From positions 32,298-96,297 of the forward strand of contig WGNB01000015.1 of NCBI GenBank assembly GCA_016124795.1: 64,000 nucleotides of DNA. The letters run 5' to 3'. Made by a program: the position numbers and the translations under genes. This document shows positions 25,144 through 33,100 of this stretch, piece after piece; the stretch's first letter is position 1; every line of letters begins with the position of its first letter. The notes under the pieces are model-generated. The model saw nothing but the letters and a program-made list of their open reading frames with translations, was not told the DNA's origin and made no database searches. The DNA comes from Rhodopseudomonas sp. (GTDB taxonomy: Bacteria > Pseudomonadota > Alphaproteobacteria > Rhizobiales > Xanthobacteraceae).

Positions 25144-26171
25144 GACCAGTTCCTCTGCACGCCGGTCAGCAACCAGATGAAGAACGGTGTGCCGATCACG
25201 GCGGTCAGAATGCCGAGCGGGATTTCGACTTGCGCCACCGTGCGCGCTAGCGTGTCGATCAGCAGCAGATAGCCGCCGCCGAGGATCGCGGCGGTCGGCA
25301 CCAGTCTGGCGAAATCCGGTCCGACCAGCGCGCGCGCTAGATGCGGCACCACCAGTCCGACCCAACCGATAATGCCGGCGGTGGCGACGCTTGCCGATGT
25401 GACCAGCGTGGCGGCCGCGACAATAATAATGCGCAGCGGTCCGGTGGCGACGCCGAGCGCGCGGGCTTCTTCTTCCGGCAGCGACATGACGTTCATGCGC
25501 CAGCGCAGCGCGATCAGGATCGCGGTGCCGAGTGCGACCGGACCGAATAGTGGCAGCAGATCGGCGGTGCTGGCCGCCGACAGGCTGCCGAGCAGCCAGA
25601 AGGTCATCGCCGGCAATTGATTGTAGGGATCGGCGAGATACTTGACGAGGCCGACACCGGCGCCGAGCAGCGCGCCGACCACGACGCCGGTCAGTACCAG
25701 CACCAGAATCGGGTCGCGCGAACGCACCATCGAACCGATCATGTAAACGGCGGCGACCGCGATCAGCCCGCCGATAAAGGCGAGACCCTGGATAGCGAAG
25801 ATGCCGAATGAGAAGAAAATGCCGATCACCGCGCCGAGTGCCGCGCCGGACGATGCGCCAAGAATGTCCGGCGACACCAATGGATTGCGGAACAGTCCCT
25901 GAAAAGCGGTGCCGGCTACCGCCAGCGCCGCGCCAACCATGACGGCCGCGAGCACGCGCGGGCCACGCACTTGCCAGATCACGCTTTCGACCGCTTGCGG
26001 CACATGCGGTTGATGGCCGGTGAGCTTGGCCAACAGCACTTGCATGAGGTCAGTCAGCGATATTGGATAGCGCCCCACGGTAAAGGCGAGCAAAAGACCG
26101 ACGATAAGAATGATTGCTGCAACCGTCAGGCCGGGAAGTGATGAACGGCTTAGTGGAGAGTTCTTCCGCAT
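25140..26171 (-). CDS. ABC transporter permease, FecCD/MolB family
   Basis: A 343-residue permease with about ten transmembrane helices. FecCD family blocks: RGPRVLAAVMVGAALAVAGTAFQG, NPLVSPDILGASSGAALGA and GIIGWVGLVVPHLARALVG. The ATG at 26171 follows CGGAG; an in-frame ATG at 26186 lies inside a REP-like palindrome and is less likely. Overlaps the ATPase start (GTGA). A type II importer of this kind, with the class III binding protein next door, would bring a metal complex or oxyanion into the cytoplasm. Confidence 0.9.
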   Translation of the reverse strand: MRKNSPLSRSSLPGLTVAAIILIVGLLLAFTVGRYPISLTDLMQVLLAKLTGHQPHVPQAVESVIWQVRGPRVLAAVMVGAALAVAGTAFQGLFRNPLVSPDILGASSGAALGAVIGIFFSFGIFAIQGLAFIGGLIAVAAVYMIGSMVRSRDPILVLVLTGVVVGALLGAGVGLVKYLADPYNQLPAMTFWLLGSLSAASTADLLPLFGPVALGTAILIALRWRMNVMSLPEEEARALGVATGPLRIIIVAAATLVTSASVATAGIIGWVGLVVPHLARALVGPDFARLVPTAAILGGGYLLLIDTLARTVAQVEIPLGILTAVIGTPFFIWLLTGVQRNWS

Positions 26172-26180
26172 GCTTTGCTC

Positions 26181-26223
26181 CGTCATCCTGAGGCGCGAGC
26201 GAAGCGAGCCTCGAAGGATGACG
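26181..26223. repeat. REP-like palindromic element
   Basis: A dyad opening CGTCATCCTGAGGC and closing CTCGAAGGATGACG around GCGAGCGAAGCGAGC. Elements of this shape are dispersed in Bradyrhizobium and relatives, usually between genes. It sits between the permease and binding-protein genes; a degenerate, related stretch (CCCTTCGAGGGTCGTGCTTT) follows to about 26262. Confidence 0.7.
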
Positions 26224-26316
26224 GGCCCGGGCCGTCCCCCTTCGAGGGTCGTGCTTTGCGCGTCCGCATCAGGGCGACGGTCAAGGATGATCGCGAGCGA
26301 AGATGCGATGTCACCG

Positions 26317-27351
26317 TCATCCCCGTCCCGCCAACACATGCGCGATCTGCTCGTCGCTTGGCGTGTGATGATAGAACAGCGTGTAAAAATCGCGGGTCAG
26401 TTTGGTCAGGTCTTCGGGAAAGCGGTCGGGGTACAAAATCTTCGCCAGCCACCACAGCCCGATCAGCCGGTTAACCGAGGGTGGGAAGTCAACCCAGCCG
26501 AACGGCATTTTCGGGGACAGATGGACCCGGTCGTTCTTGACCGCCGACACGGACGCCCAGGCCGGATCGCCTCGGACGATGGCGGCGAATTCCTGATCGA
26601 TGGTGACAACCACCTCCGGATTCCACACCAGCACCTGTTCGATCGAGACATTGGCAAGGCCGCCCCGTTGGCCGCCGGCGACGTTCTGCGCCAGCATTTC
26701 GATGGTCTCGACGTTGATTGAATGGCCGAGGCCGGTGACCAGACCGCGCGGTCCGCGCGCATAATAGACGCGTGGCCGCTTGTCTTGCGGAATGTCCTTG
26801 ATGCGTCCGGTGATGGTGGCAACCGTATCGTCGGCATATCGCGCCAGCTTTTCGGCGGCGTCTTGCCGGCCGATGAGTTCGCCGAGCTTGCGGTAGCTGG
26901 TCGGAATCGCGTCGAAGCGTCCGTCGAGCAGCGCATAGGGAATGCCGGTCTGGTCCTGCACCCGTGTCGCCAATGAGATGAAGGTGTCGCGGGTCGATCC
27001 GACATCGAGGATCAGGTCGGGCTTGAGCGCGATCACGGTTTCCAGATTGGCGGTGTTGCCGCGCCCGGTGACGCGACCGACCGCCGGCTTGGCGCAGATG
27101 TCCGGCAGCATATAGGCGCATTCTTCCGGCCGATTGGCGCGCGGCCAGCCAAGCAGCAGATCGGGCGCGAGCGTATAGAGCATGATTGCGGCCGGCGGTC
27201 CGGCAGGAAAGACGCGTGTGGTTCTGGCCGGTATCGTCACGGCGCGGCCGGCGGCGTCCTTGACGGTGGCGGCGAAGGCCGTGGAGCCAAGGCACACCGG
27301 CGCGATCAGCGCCGCGGCCGAGCTTGTCAGCAGCGAGCGGCGGGTCAGCAC
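26317..27351 (-). CDS. ABC transporter substrate-binding protein (class III, MolA/iron-complex type)
   Basis: A 344-residue exported protein. GTG at 27351 is preferred as start (GGTGG seven bases upstream); a TTG at 27357 overlaps the Mop stop and is too near that site. The leader LTRRSLLTSSAAALIAPVCLGSTAFA may be Sec or Tat. The fold is the helix-linked class III type (VKDAAGRAVTIPARTTRVF; LETVIALKPDLILDVG). It works with the FecCD permease and ATPase downstream. The MolA protein of Haemophilus, which binds molybdate and tungstate, belongs here, and the Mop and FDH context fits, but ligand identity is inferred. Confidence 0.85.
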   Translation of the reverse strand: MLTRRSLLTSSAAALIAPVCLGSTAFAATVKDAAGRAVTIPARTTRVFPAGPPAAIMLYTLAPDLLLGWPRANRPEECAYMLPDICAKPAVGRVTGRGNTANLETVIALKPDLILDVGSTRDTFISLATRVQDQTGIPYALLDGRFDAIPTSYRKLGELIGRQDAAEKLARYADDTVATITGRIKDIPQDKRPRVYYARGPRGLVTGLGHSINVETIEMLAQNVAGGQRGGLANVSIEQVLVWNPEVVVTIDQEFAAIVRGDPAWASVSAVKNDRVHLSPKMPFGWVDFPPSVNRLIGLWWLAKILYPDRFPEDLTKLTRDFYTLFYHHTPSDEQIAHVLAGRG

Positions 27352-27353
27352 GG

Positions 27354-27563
27354 TCAATCCACCGCGACCATGACGCTGGTTGCCTTGACGATGGCATAGG
27401 CCGTTTTGCCGACCTCGAGATTCAATTCGTCGACCGATTCGTTGGTAATCGACGCGGTAATAAGCTGGCCGCCGCCGACGTCGATGCGGACATGGGCGGT
27501 GGTCACGCCCTTTTTCACTTCGACGATCTTGCCTTGCAGCTGATTGCGGGCGCTCAGTTTCAT
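27354..27563 (-). CDS. mop: Mop-type molybdate-binding protein (molbindin, TOBE domain)
   Basis: A 69-residue single TOBE/Mop domain (MKLSARNQLQGKIVEVKKG; ITNESVDELNLEVGKTAYAIVKATSVMVAV). Molbindins form hexamers that store or buffer molybdate or tungstate in the cytoplasm. AGGAG precedes the ATG. It sits between the leaderless ModA gene and the ABC importer. Confidence 0.92.
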   Translation of the reverse strand: MKLSARNQLQGKIVEVKKGVTTAHVRIDVGGGQLITASITNESVDELNLEVGKTAYAIVKATSVMVAVD

Positions 27564-27573
27564 GGCGTGCTCC

Positions 27574-28329
27574 TTATGCGGCAATCGGCGCGAAGCCGTG
27601 CCGGGCCAGGGTGGCCTGGCCTGTTGGCGACAGGATAAAGCGCGCAAAGGCCGAGGCTCCCGCCGGAGCGTCTTTCGTCACGGTGAGCCCATAATCGGCT
27701 CCGACCGCGAGCGCTTCCGGCAGCATAACACATTTCTGGCCGGGGTTGTCTGTCATGGCGGCCAAGGCATTGGTGCAATAGGTCAGGAAAATATCGGCCC
27801 GTCCCTGGGCGATGTGCCAGCCGTAGACGTTTTCGCCGGCTGGCGGCAAGGCGCTGTCCTTGCTGCCGGTCAGCCTGAGCGCCTTGGCTTCGAGCAATTT
27901 TCGCATGCCTGGCTTGATGGCGTCGGCCTTGGCGAAGACTTCGAAGGCATAGTCGCCGGACGGATCGGCTTTCGGCGTCGATGTGCCGAGTGAGATGTTC
28001 GGGTCGAGCATGACCGCGAGCAGCGAATCGCTATCGACAGCGAGGCCGGCTTTTACCAGCGCGCACAGTTTGTTGCGTGTGAACAAGGTGACGGGGCCGC
28101 TCAGGCCGGCGTCGTGAAGGGCGCGCGGATGGTCCATATTGGCCGAGGCGAAGACGTCGGCTCTCGCGCCGTTGACGATTTCGTCTTTCAGAAGGCCGGA
28201 CGCGCCGAATCTGGCGACGATCGTGTGGCCCGACGCCGTCTCGTAATCTCCGGCGATGTCAGTGAGCGCGGCCTTGAGGCTGCCGGCGGCAAAAAGGTGA
28301 ATGGTCTCGGTCTGGCCGGATGCCGCCAT
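27574..28329 (-). CDS. modA: ModA-like molybdate-binding protein without a signal peptide
   Basis: A 251-residue type II binding protein of the ModA family (IHLFAAGSLKAALTDIAGDYE; GARADVFASANMDHP; NVYGWHIAQGRADIFLTYC). From the only plausible ATG (28329) the protein starts right at the mature domain, MAASGQTETIHLF, with no leader. In-frame codons further upstream give a polar, non-signal stretch. No modB or modC is present. It may be a cytoplasmic oxyanion-binding protein, or use an unrecognised export route. Ten bases separate it from mop. Confidence 0.8.
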   Translation of the reverse strand: MAASGQTETIHLFAAGSLKAALTDIAGDYETASGHTIVARFGASGLLKDEIVNGARADVFASANMDHPRALHDAGLSGPVTLFTRNKLCALVKAGLAVDSDSLLAVMLDPNISLGTSTPKADPSGDYAFEVFAKADAIKPGMRKLLEAKALRLTGSKDSALPPAGENVYGWHIAQGRADIFLTYCTNALAAMTDNPGQKCVMLPEALAVGADYGLTVTKDAPAGASAFARFILSPTGQATLARHGFAPIAA

Positions 28330-28373
28330 GATGCTCGTCGTCGTGAATAAAGGCCATTCCACCGAAGGGCAGA

Positions 28374-28409
28374 GGCTGTCATCGCCCATTGTCGCGGGCG
28401 ATGACAGCC
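28374..28409. terminator. Long intergenic hairpin between tupA and modA
   Basis: Fourteen-base perfect stem GGCTGTCATCGCCC / GGGCGATGACAGCC with an eight-base loop and no T run. It lies just after the tupA stop (minus strand). It may end or process the tup transcript. Confidence 0.5.
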
Positions 28410-28417
28410 GTGGTTCG

Positions 28418-29254
28418 TCAGGCGTTGTGATCGTTGGCGTTCGGGAAGAACAGTTCCTGCCCATTGACCTTGTAACCGGCGATGTCTTTCTGGCCGGCCG
28501 GCGAAATCAGGTAATCGATGAAAGCCTGACCGAGGTCTTTCTTGACGCTCGGGCACTTGGCCGGGTTCACCAGCATGACGCCGTACTGGTTGAACAGGCG
28601 CTTGTCGCCTTCGACTTCGATCACCAGGTTCTGCTTGTTCTTGAAGTGGATCCAGGTGGCGCGGTCGGTCAGCGTATAGCCGTTCGAGGCTGCCGCGGTG
28701 TTGAGCGTCGCGCCCATGCCCTGGCCGAGCGCCTTGTACCACGGGCCTTTCTGCTTATCGATATCGATGCCCGACGCTTTCCAGAGCCGCAGTTCGGCGG
28801 AATTGGTGCCGGAGCGGTCGCCGCGCGACAGGAAGTCGGCCTTCTTGTCCATGATGGTGGTCATCGCCTTGCCGACATCCTTCATGCCTTTGATGCCGGC
28901 CGGGTCGCTCTTCGGCCCAACGATGACGAAGTCGTTATACATCACCGGGAACCGCTTGACGCCGTGACCGGCGGCGAGGAATTTTTCTTCCTGGGCCTTG
29001 GCGTGAACGAAGACGACATCGGCGTCGCAGCGCGCGCCGGTATCGAGCGCCTTGCCGGTGCCTTGCGCCACCACTTTCACGGTGATGCCGGTCTTGGCTT
29101 TGAACAGCGGCAGCAGATATTCGAACAGGCCGGAGTCCTGGGTCGATGTGGTCGACGCGACCACGATCGATTTTTCCTGCGCAAAGCCCGGTTGGGCTGC
29201 GATGGCAAGGCCGGCAAGCGCGGCGGCGGCCATCAGATATCGGCGGTTGAGCAT
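28418..29254 (-). CDS. tupA: Tungstate ABC transporter substrate-binding protein TupA
   Basis: A 278-residue periplasmic protein with signal peptide (MLNRRYLMAAAALAGLAIAAQPGFA). The TupA ligand motif TTSTQDSGL is at about residues 35-43, followed by the family blocks FVHAKAQEEKFLAAG and SRGDRSGTNSAELRLW. TupA binds tungstate far more tightly than molybdate in characterised members. GGAGGAGAG precedes the ATG at 29254. Third gene of the tupB-tupC-tupA unit. Confidence 0.93.
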   Translation of the reverse strand: MLNRRYLMAAAALAGLAIAAQPGFAQEKSIVVASTTSTQDSGLFEYLLPLFKAKTGITVKVVAQGTGKALDTGARCDADVVFVHAKAQEEKFLAAGHGVKRFPVMYNDFVIVGPKSDPAGIKGMKDVGKAMTTIMDKKADFLSRGDRSGTNSAELRLWKASGIDIDKQKGPWYKALGQGMGATLNTAAASNGYTLTDRATWIHFKNKQNLVIEVEGDKRLFNQYGVMLVNPAKCPSVKKDLGQAFIDYLISPAGQKDIAGYKVNGQELFFPNANDHNA

Positions 29255-29316
29255 ATCTCTCCTCCTTATGCTTCTCACGTCTTCGATCCCCATGCGCCCA
29301 TCGGCGTGGGGGCCCT

Positions 29317-30045
29317 TCACACCAGCAATTCGCCGGCAATGAACTTTCTGGCGTCTTCGGTTTGCGGACCGGCGAAGAACGCCTGCGCGTCGCCTTGTTC
29401 GATCAATCGTCCGCGATGCAGCAACACGATATCGCCGGCCAGCCGTTTGGCCTGACCGAGATCGTGCGTCGACATCACGACCTTGACGCCATGCGCCGCG
29501 ACGGCGCGCACGATGTCTTCAATTCCCTTGGTGGCGGCGGGGTCGAGACTGGCGGTCGGTTCGTCGAGAAACAGCACCGCCGGGTCGCGGGCGAGCGCGC
29601 GCGCCAGCGCCAGCCGTTGCTGTTCGCCGCCCGATAGCCGGCGCGCCGGCCGCTTGGCCATGGCGCCGAGCCCGACTTGATTCAACAACGCATCGATCCG
29701 CGCCGGATGCTGCGCGCGCGGCACGCCGGCGGCGGCGAGCGCATAAGCGATGTTGCCGGCGGCCGAACGTCGCAGCATCACCGGCCGCTGGAAAACGATA
29801 GCGCGGTGCGTCGGCGACGCGCTCTCGCGTCCGCCCCAGCTGAGTCGGCCACGCGTCAGCGGCAGCAGCCCCATGGCGGCGCGCAATAGCGTGGTCTTGC
29901 CGGAGCCGTTCGGCCCGATCAGAACCGTCGGCGCGCCGGCCGCGATCGTCAGCGTCAGTTCGCCGAGAATGGTGACGGCGCCGGCGACGATGGCGGCCTT
30001 GTCGAAGTGGATCGGCAGATCGGATGACGGGGCGCGCATGATCAT
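29317..30045 (-). CDS. tupC: Tungstate ABC transporter ATP-binding protein TupC
   Basis: A 242-residue ATPase: Walker A IGPNGSGKTT, signature LSGGEQQRLALARAL, Walker B VLFLDEPTASLDP, H-loop MSTHDLGQAKR. The ATG at 30045 overlaps the tupB stop (ATGA). It energises import through TupB. Its Q-loop and overall shape are those of the molybdate/tungstate group. Confidence 0.9.
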   Translation of the reverse strand: MIMRAPSSDLPIHFDKAAIVAGAVTILGELTLTIAAGAPTVLIGPNGSGKTTLLRAAMGLLPLTRGRLSWGGRESASPTHRAIVFQRPVMLRRSAAGNIAYALAAAGVPRAQHPARIDALLNQVGLGAMAKRPARRLSGGEQQRLALARALARDPAVLFLDEPTASLDPAATKGIEDIVRAVAAHGVKVVMSTHDLGQAKRLAGDIVLLHRGRLIEQGDAQAFFAGPQTEDARKFIAGELLV

Positions 30046-30734
30046 CCCGCGTAGCGTTCGCCGGCCCGGCGCGCGCCCCAAGCCAGCGCGTTAACGGCGA
30101 CGACGATGGTGATCAGCACCAGGCCGAGCCCGATCGCCAGCGGCAGGTCGCCTTTCGACGTCTCCAGCGCGATGGCGGTGGTCATGGTGCGGGTGAAGCC
30201 GTCGATGTTGCCGCCGACGATGATGATGGCGCCAACCTCGGCGGCCGCCCGGCCGAAGCCGGCCAGCAGCGCGGTCACGAGCGAGAAGCGCGCGTCCCAG
30301 ACTAGCGTGGCGACGCGCGCCAGCGGGCCGATATCCATCGCCGCCAGTTCCTCGCGGTATTCGGCCCAGAGGTCCTCGACCGTTTGCCGGGTCAGCGCGG
30401 CGATGATCGGCGCCACCAGGATGGTCTGGGCAATGACCATTGCCTGTGGCGTGAACAGCAGGCCGAACGAGCCCAACGGCCCGGACCGCGACAGCAAGAG
30501 GTAGACGGCAAGGCCAACGACGACCGGCGGCAGTCCCATCATGGCATTGAGAATGACGATGACCCCGTCACGCCCGGGAAACCGGGTCAGGGCGAGCAGC
30601 GCGCCGCAAGGCACGCCGATGAGCGCCGCGCACAGCACCGCGCTCATGCTGACGACGATCGAGAGCCAGACAATGGCATAGAGCCCCGGATCGCCGGTCA
30701 GGACCAGGTGCAGGGCGGATGCGTCGTCGGTCAT
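30042..30734 (-). CDS. tupB: Tungstate ABC transporter permease TupB
   Basis: A 230-residue inner-membrane permease with about five or six helices and the binding-protein-dependent EAA-type loop (EELAAMDIGPLARVATLVWDARF). The family stretch GRAAAEVGAIIIVGGNIDGFTRTMTTAIALE is typical of TupB. GGGAG precedes the ATG at 30734. First gene of the unit; a dyad with an embedded TATAGT lies about 120 bases upstream. Confidence 0.92.
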   Translation of the reverse strand: MTDDASALHLVLTGDPGLYAIVWLSIVVSMSAVLCAALIGVPCGALLALTRFPGRDGVIVILNAMMGLPPVVVGLAVYLLLSRSGPLGSFGLLFTPQAMVIAQTILVAPIIAALTRQTVEDLWAEYREELAAMDIGPLARVATLVWDARFSLVTALLAGFGRAAAEVGAIIIVGGNIDGFTRTMTTAIALETSKGDLPLAIGLGLVLITIVVAVNALAWGARRAGERYAG

Positions 30735-30852
30735 GCAAGCTCCCTGCTGCGCGAAGGCCGAATTCGGGGTCGAATTTTGTCCGGCGTTTTCCCGGAAAGG
30801 CCGGCAAGGTCCCGGAAATCCGGGGCACGGGCGGCAACCCGTATGGTTATTC

Positions 30853-30869
30853 CACACTATACCAGTGTG
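30853..30869. promoter_or_regulatory. Dyad overlapping a putative tup -10 element
   Basis: CACACT-ATACC-AGTGTG. Read on the minus strand, the centre holds TATAGT, a good -10 for tupB, so a bound protein would block or set the promoter. It does not match the E. coli ModE site. The rest of the 30735-31219 gap shows no gene. Confidence 0.4.
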
Positions 30870-31219
30870 TGCATTTGTTTCTTTACGGGTCAATGACCGG
30901 AAAAAGAACATAAATATGCGCATTTTTTCAGCCCACCAACAGTCATGCCCATCGGGTGACCATCCGAAACGGGACATAAGTGCCGTTGGGGCTCGCTTGA
31001 TTGAGCTTTGTGGCCGACGGTTGCCTGAGGTCGCCGTCTGGCTATAGTGCCGCCGTTCGCGGCCCCGGCCGTGAGCGAAAATGGCCATCCCAACCGGATA
31101 TCTTGGCTTGCAAACCGTCTCCGGCCCCGTCATGAGCTAGGGGCGAACGGTCGTTGAGCCGATTGGCAGGGCTGGCCGTTTCGCGTGCGTCCGCGACGAC
31201 GCGCGCCGCGCGAGAGTCC

Positions 31220-31309
31220 GGAGAGGTGGCCGAGTGGCTGAAGGCGCACGCTTGGAAAGCGTGTTTACGGGAAACCGTAACGTGGGTTCGAATCCCACTC
31301 TCTCCGCCA
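31220..31309 (+). tRNA. tRNA-Ser (anticodon GGA)
   Basis: A 90-base class II tRNA with encoded CCA. The acceptor stem GGAGAGG pairs with TCTCTCC. The anticodon loop TTGGAAA on the stem ACGC/GCGT gives anticodon GGA, reading UCC/UCU serine codons. A long variable arm (GTTTACGGGAAACCGTAAC) and the T-loop GGTTCGAATCC are present. Confidence 0.97.
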
Positions 31310-31327
31310 GCCGCGATCAGGGCCGAA

Positions 31328-31343
31328 TTTGTCCGCGGACAAA
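31328..31343. repeat. Perfect 16-bp palindrome just after tRNA-Ser
   Basis: TTTGTCCGCGGACAAA, starting 19 bases past the tRNA 3' end. It could be a processing or termination signal, or a protein site. No integrase gene or direct repeat of the tRNA end was seen nearby. Confidence 0.4.
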
Positions 31344-31432
31344 ACCTCCGGCAAGTCCATCAATCCACGTCTGACGACGTCCTTGAGGCCGTCGCGTATG
31401 CTAGCCGGATCGGTTGCCGGAACGCGCCGCGG

Positions 31433-32650
31433 TTACAGTCCGTCGAACCAGATCTTCCACTGCGGCACGGCGGTCGCATAGGTGCCGCGATGGCTGGTCT
31501 TGCCGGTCGATATCGCTTCGACCTGTGTGTTGCCGGCGCCCATTGAGCGCTGGTACGTCATGGCGAGCTGGCCGAGACCGGTGCTGATCGCTTCATCGGC
31601 TTCGCCGTAATAGTTACGGACCTTGCTTTTGATGACCCAGCGATAGGCTTCGGTCTGACGGATCAGGCGGCCATAAGCCGAGCGCGCGAAATATTGCGCA
31701 TCGAAGTAGTCGGCGCGCACCAGCTTGTGCAAGTCGGTCGGAATCTTGGTCGCGTCGAACGGCTGCTTTTCGTAGGCCTTGCGCGAGATGTCGTAATATT
31801 CGTCGTTCAGTAACGACCGCGCCAGGCCCGGCACGCCATAGTAGTTTTCAAAAGAGAACGACGACAGAATAAACAGGGTCGGTACCCAGTCGGCGTCATT
31901 CTTCCGCGGGAAATCGAGGAAGCCGCTCAACGTCATGAAGACGTCGACTGGCGCGCTCGCGGTCGCGGCGGCGTCGACCTTGACGCCGGCGTCCTCGAGC
32001 TTCTCGAGGAATGCCATGGTCACGAAGCCGCCTTGCGACCAGCCGCCGAGGAACAGCTTCGGCGCCGACAGCTTCATGTGAGCCAGCACCGCGCGGCTCG
32101 CCATCAGCATGTCATAGGTTGCCTGCTGATGGCTGCGTTTGACCATGTAGCCTTCTGGTTCGGTCGATTGACCCATACCGAAATAATCGGCGCCGATCAC
32201 GATGTAGCCCTGGCCGGCGAATTGCGCGAGCGCCAATTGGGTTTCCGGCGACTGATCGGGGAAGGACGGCACCTGCTGCTTTCCGTACACCGTGCCGTGT
32301 TGATAGGAGAGCATTGGAAAGCTCGTGCCGGTCTTATCGGGAATGGCCAACAAACCGGTCGCGATGGTCGGCTTGTTATTGCGCTCCGGAATGACCGAGG
32401 CATAAGTGACGCGATAAAGCTTTACGGCATTCTTCGCCGGTGTGTAGCTGACATTGACGCCGAAGAATTTCGGCGTATCGACGGTCAGGATTTGATCGAG
32501 CTTGGCGGCGTCCCAGCGTCCGATCAGTTCGTAACTGATGCCGGACGAGACCTGAACGGGTCCGCTTTGCTGAGCCAGCGTTGGCGTAGGCGGCGCAACA
32601 ATGGCGGTCGCCATGATAAGCGCCAGAACGAGGCGAGCGATAGCGGACAT
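31433..32650 (-). CDS. Secreted alpha/beta hydrolase
   Basis: A 405-residue exported protein. The signal peptide runs MSAIARLVLALIMATAIVAPPTPTLAQ. Nucleophile elbow GGWSQGG (about residues 199-205) and an upstream LSYQHGTVYGK oxyanion region; YVIGADYFGMGQS resembles the secretory lipase/cutinase-like group. GGGAGACGG precedes the ATG at 32650. It is a probable esterase or lipase acting in the periplasm or outside. It stands alone between tRNA-Ser and the allophanate hydrolase gene. Confidence 0.82.
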   Translation of the reverse strand: MSAIARLVLALIMATAIVAPPTPTLAQQSGPVQVSSGISYELIGRWDAAKLDQILTVDTPKFFGVNVSYTPAKNAVKLYRVTYASVIPERNNKPTIATGLLAIPDKTGTSFPMLSYQHGTVYGKQQVPSFPDQSPETQLALAQFAGQGYIVIGADYFGMGQSTEPEGYMVKRSHQQATYDMLMASRAVLAHMKLSAPKLFLGGWSQGGFVTMAFLEKLEDAGVKVDAAATASAPVDVFMTLSGFLDFPRKNDADWVPTLFILSSFSFENYYGVPGLARSLLNDEYYDISRKAYEKQPFDATKIPTDLHKLVRADYFDAQYFARSAYGRLIRQTEAYRWVIKSKVRNYYGEADEAISTGLGQLAMTYQRSMGAGNTQVEAISTGKTSHRGTYATAVPQWKIWFDGL

Positions 32651-33100
32651 GACCGTCTCCCGAATAACGACAGGTCGCGGCTCTAGCACGGCAAATCTGA
32701 CTCAACTGTAAAGTCAGCGCGCGCCACGCCATCGATCGGTGGATGATCGATTGAATGAAGGCGGCGATGTTCGTCGTGCTATGGCTGCACCCTCGGCGGC
32801 GCGTCAGATTGAAGCTGTCCGGTCTGTGGCCGGACAGGATGGCGGGAGGTTCGGCTACAACCGGGAGTACAATCCTGGTGACGTCTGCGCCGGCCGTTCG
32901 GTCGGGCATTCCGGGCGTCCCCGAAATGTCCCGCAGCGCCGGCGCCGGCCGGTCAGAGCGGGTAATTCACACGGCCGGTCACGCGGCAATTGTGGTGGCG
33001 AAACAAAGGCTTTAGGATGCTGCGGTGCGGTTTAGCCGCGTCATTTCTGACCCAGACGGTTCCCGGTGTATTGCAAATCTTGTCGTGAGAAGAGGGCGTC
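32651..33100. other. Intergenic stretch of 450 bases without a recognisable gene
   Basis: It separates the divergent secreted hydrolase and allophanate hydrolase genes and should hold both promoters. Open frames here (for example 32755-33015 plus) lack ribosome sites and recognisable protein features. No clear operator was seen. Confidence 0.5.
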
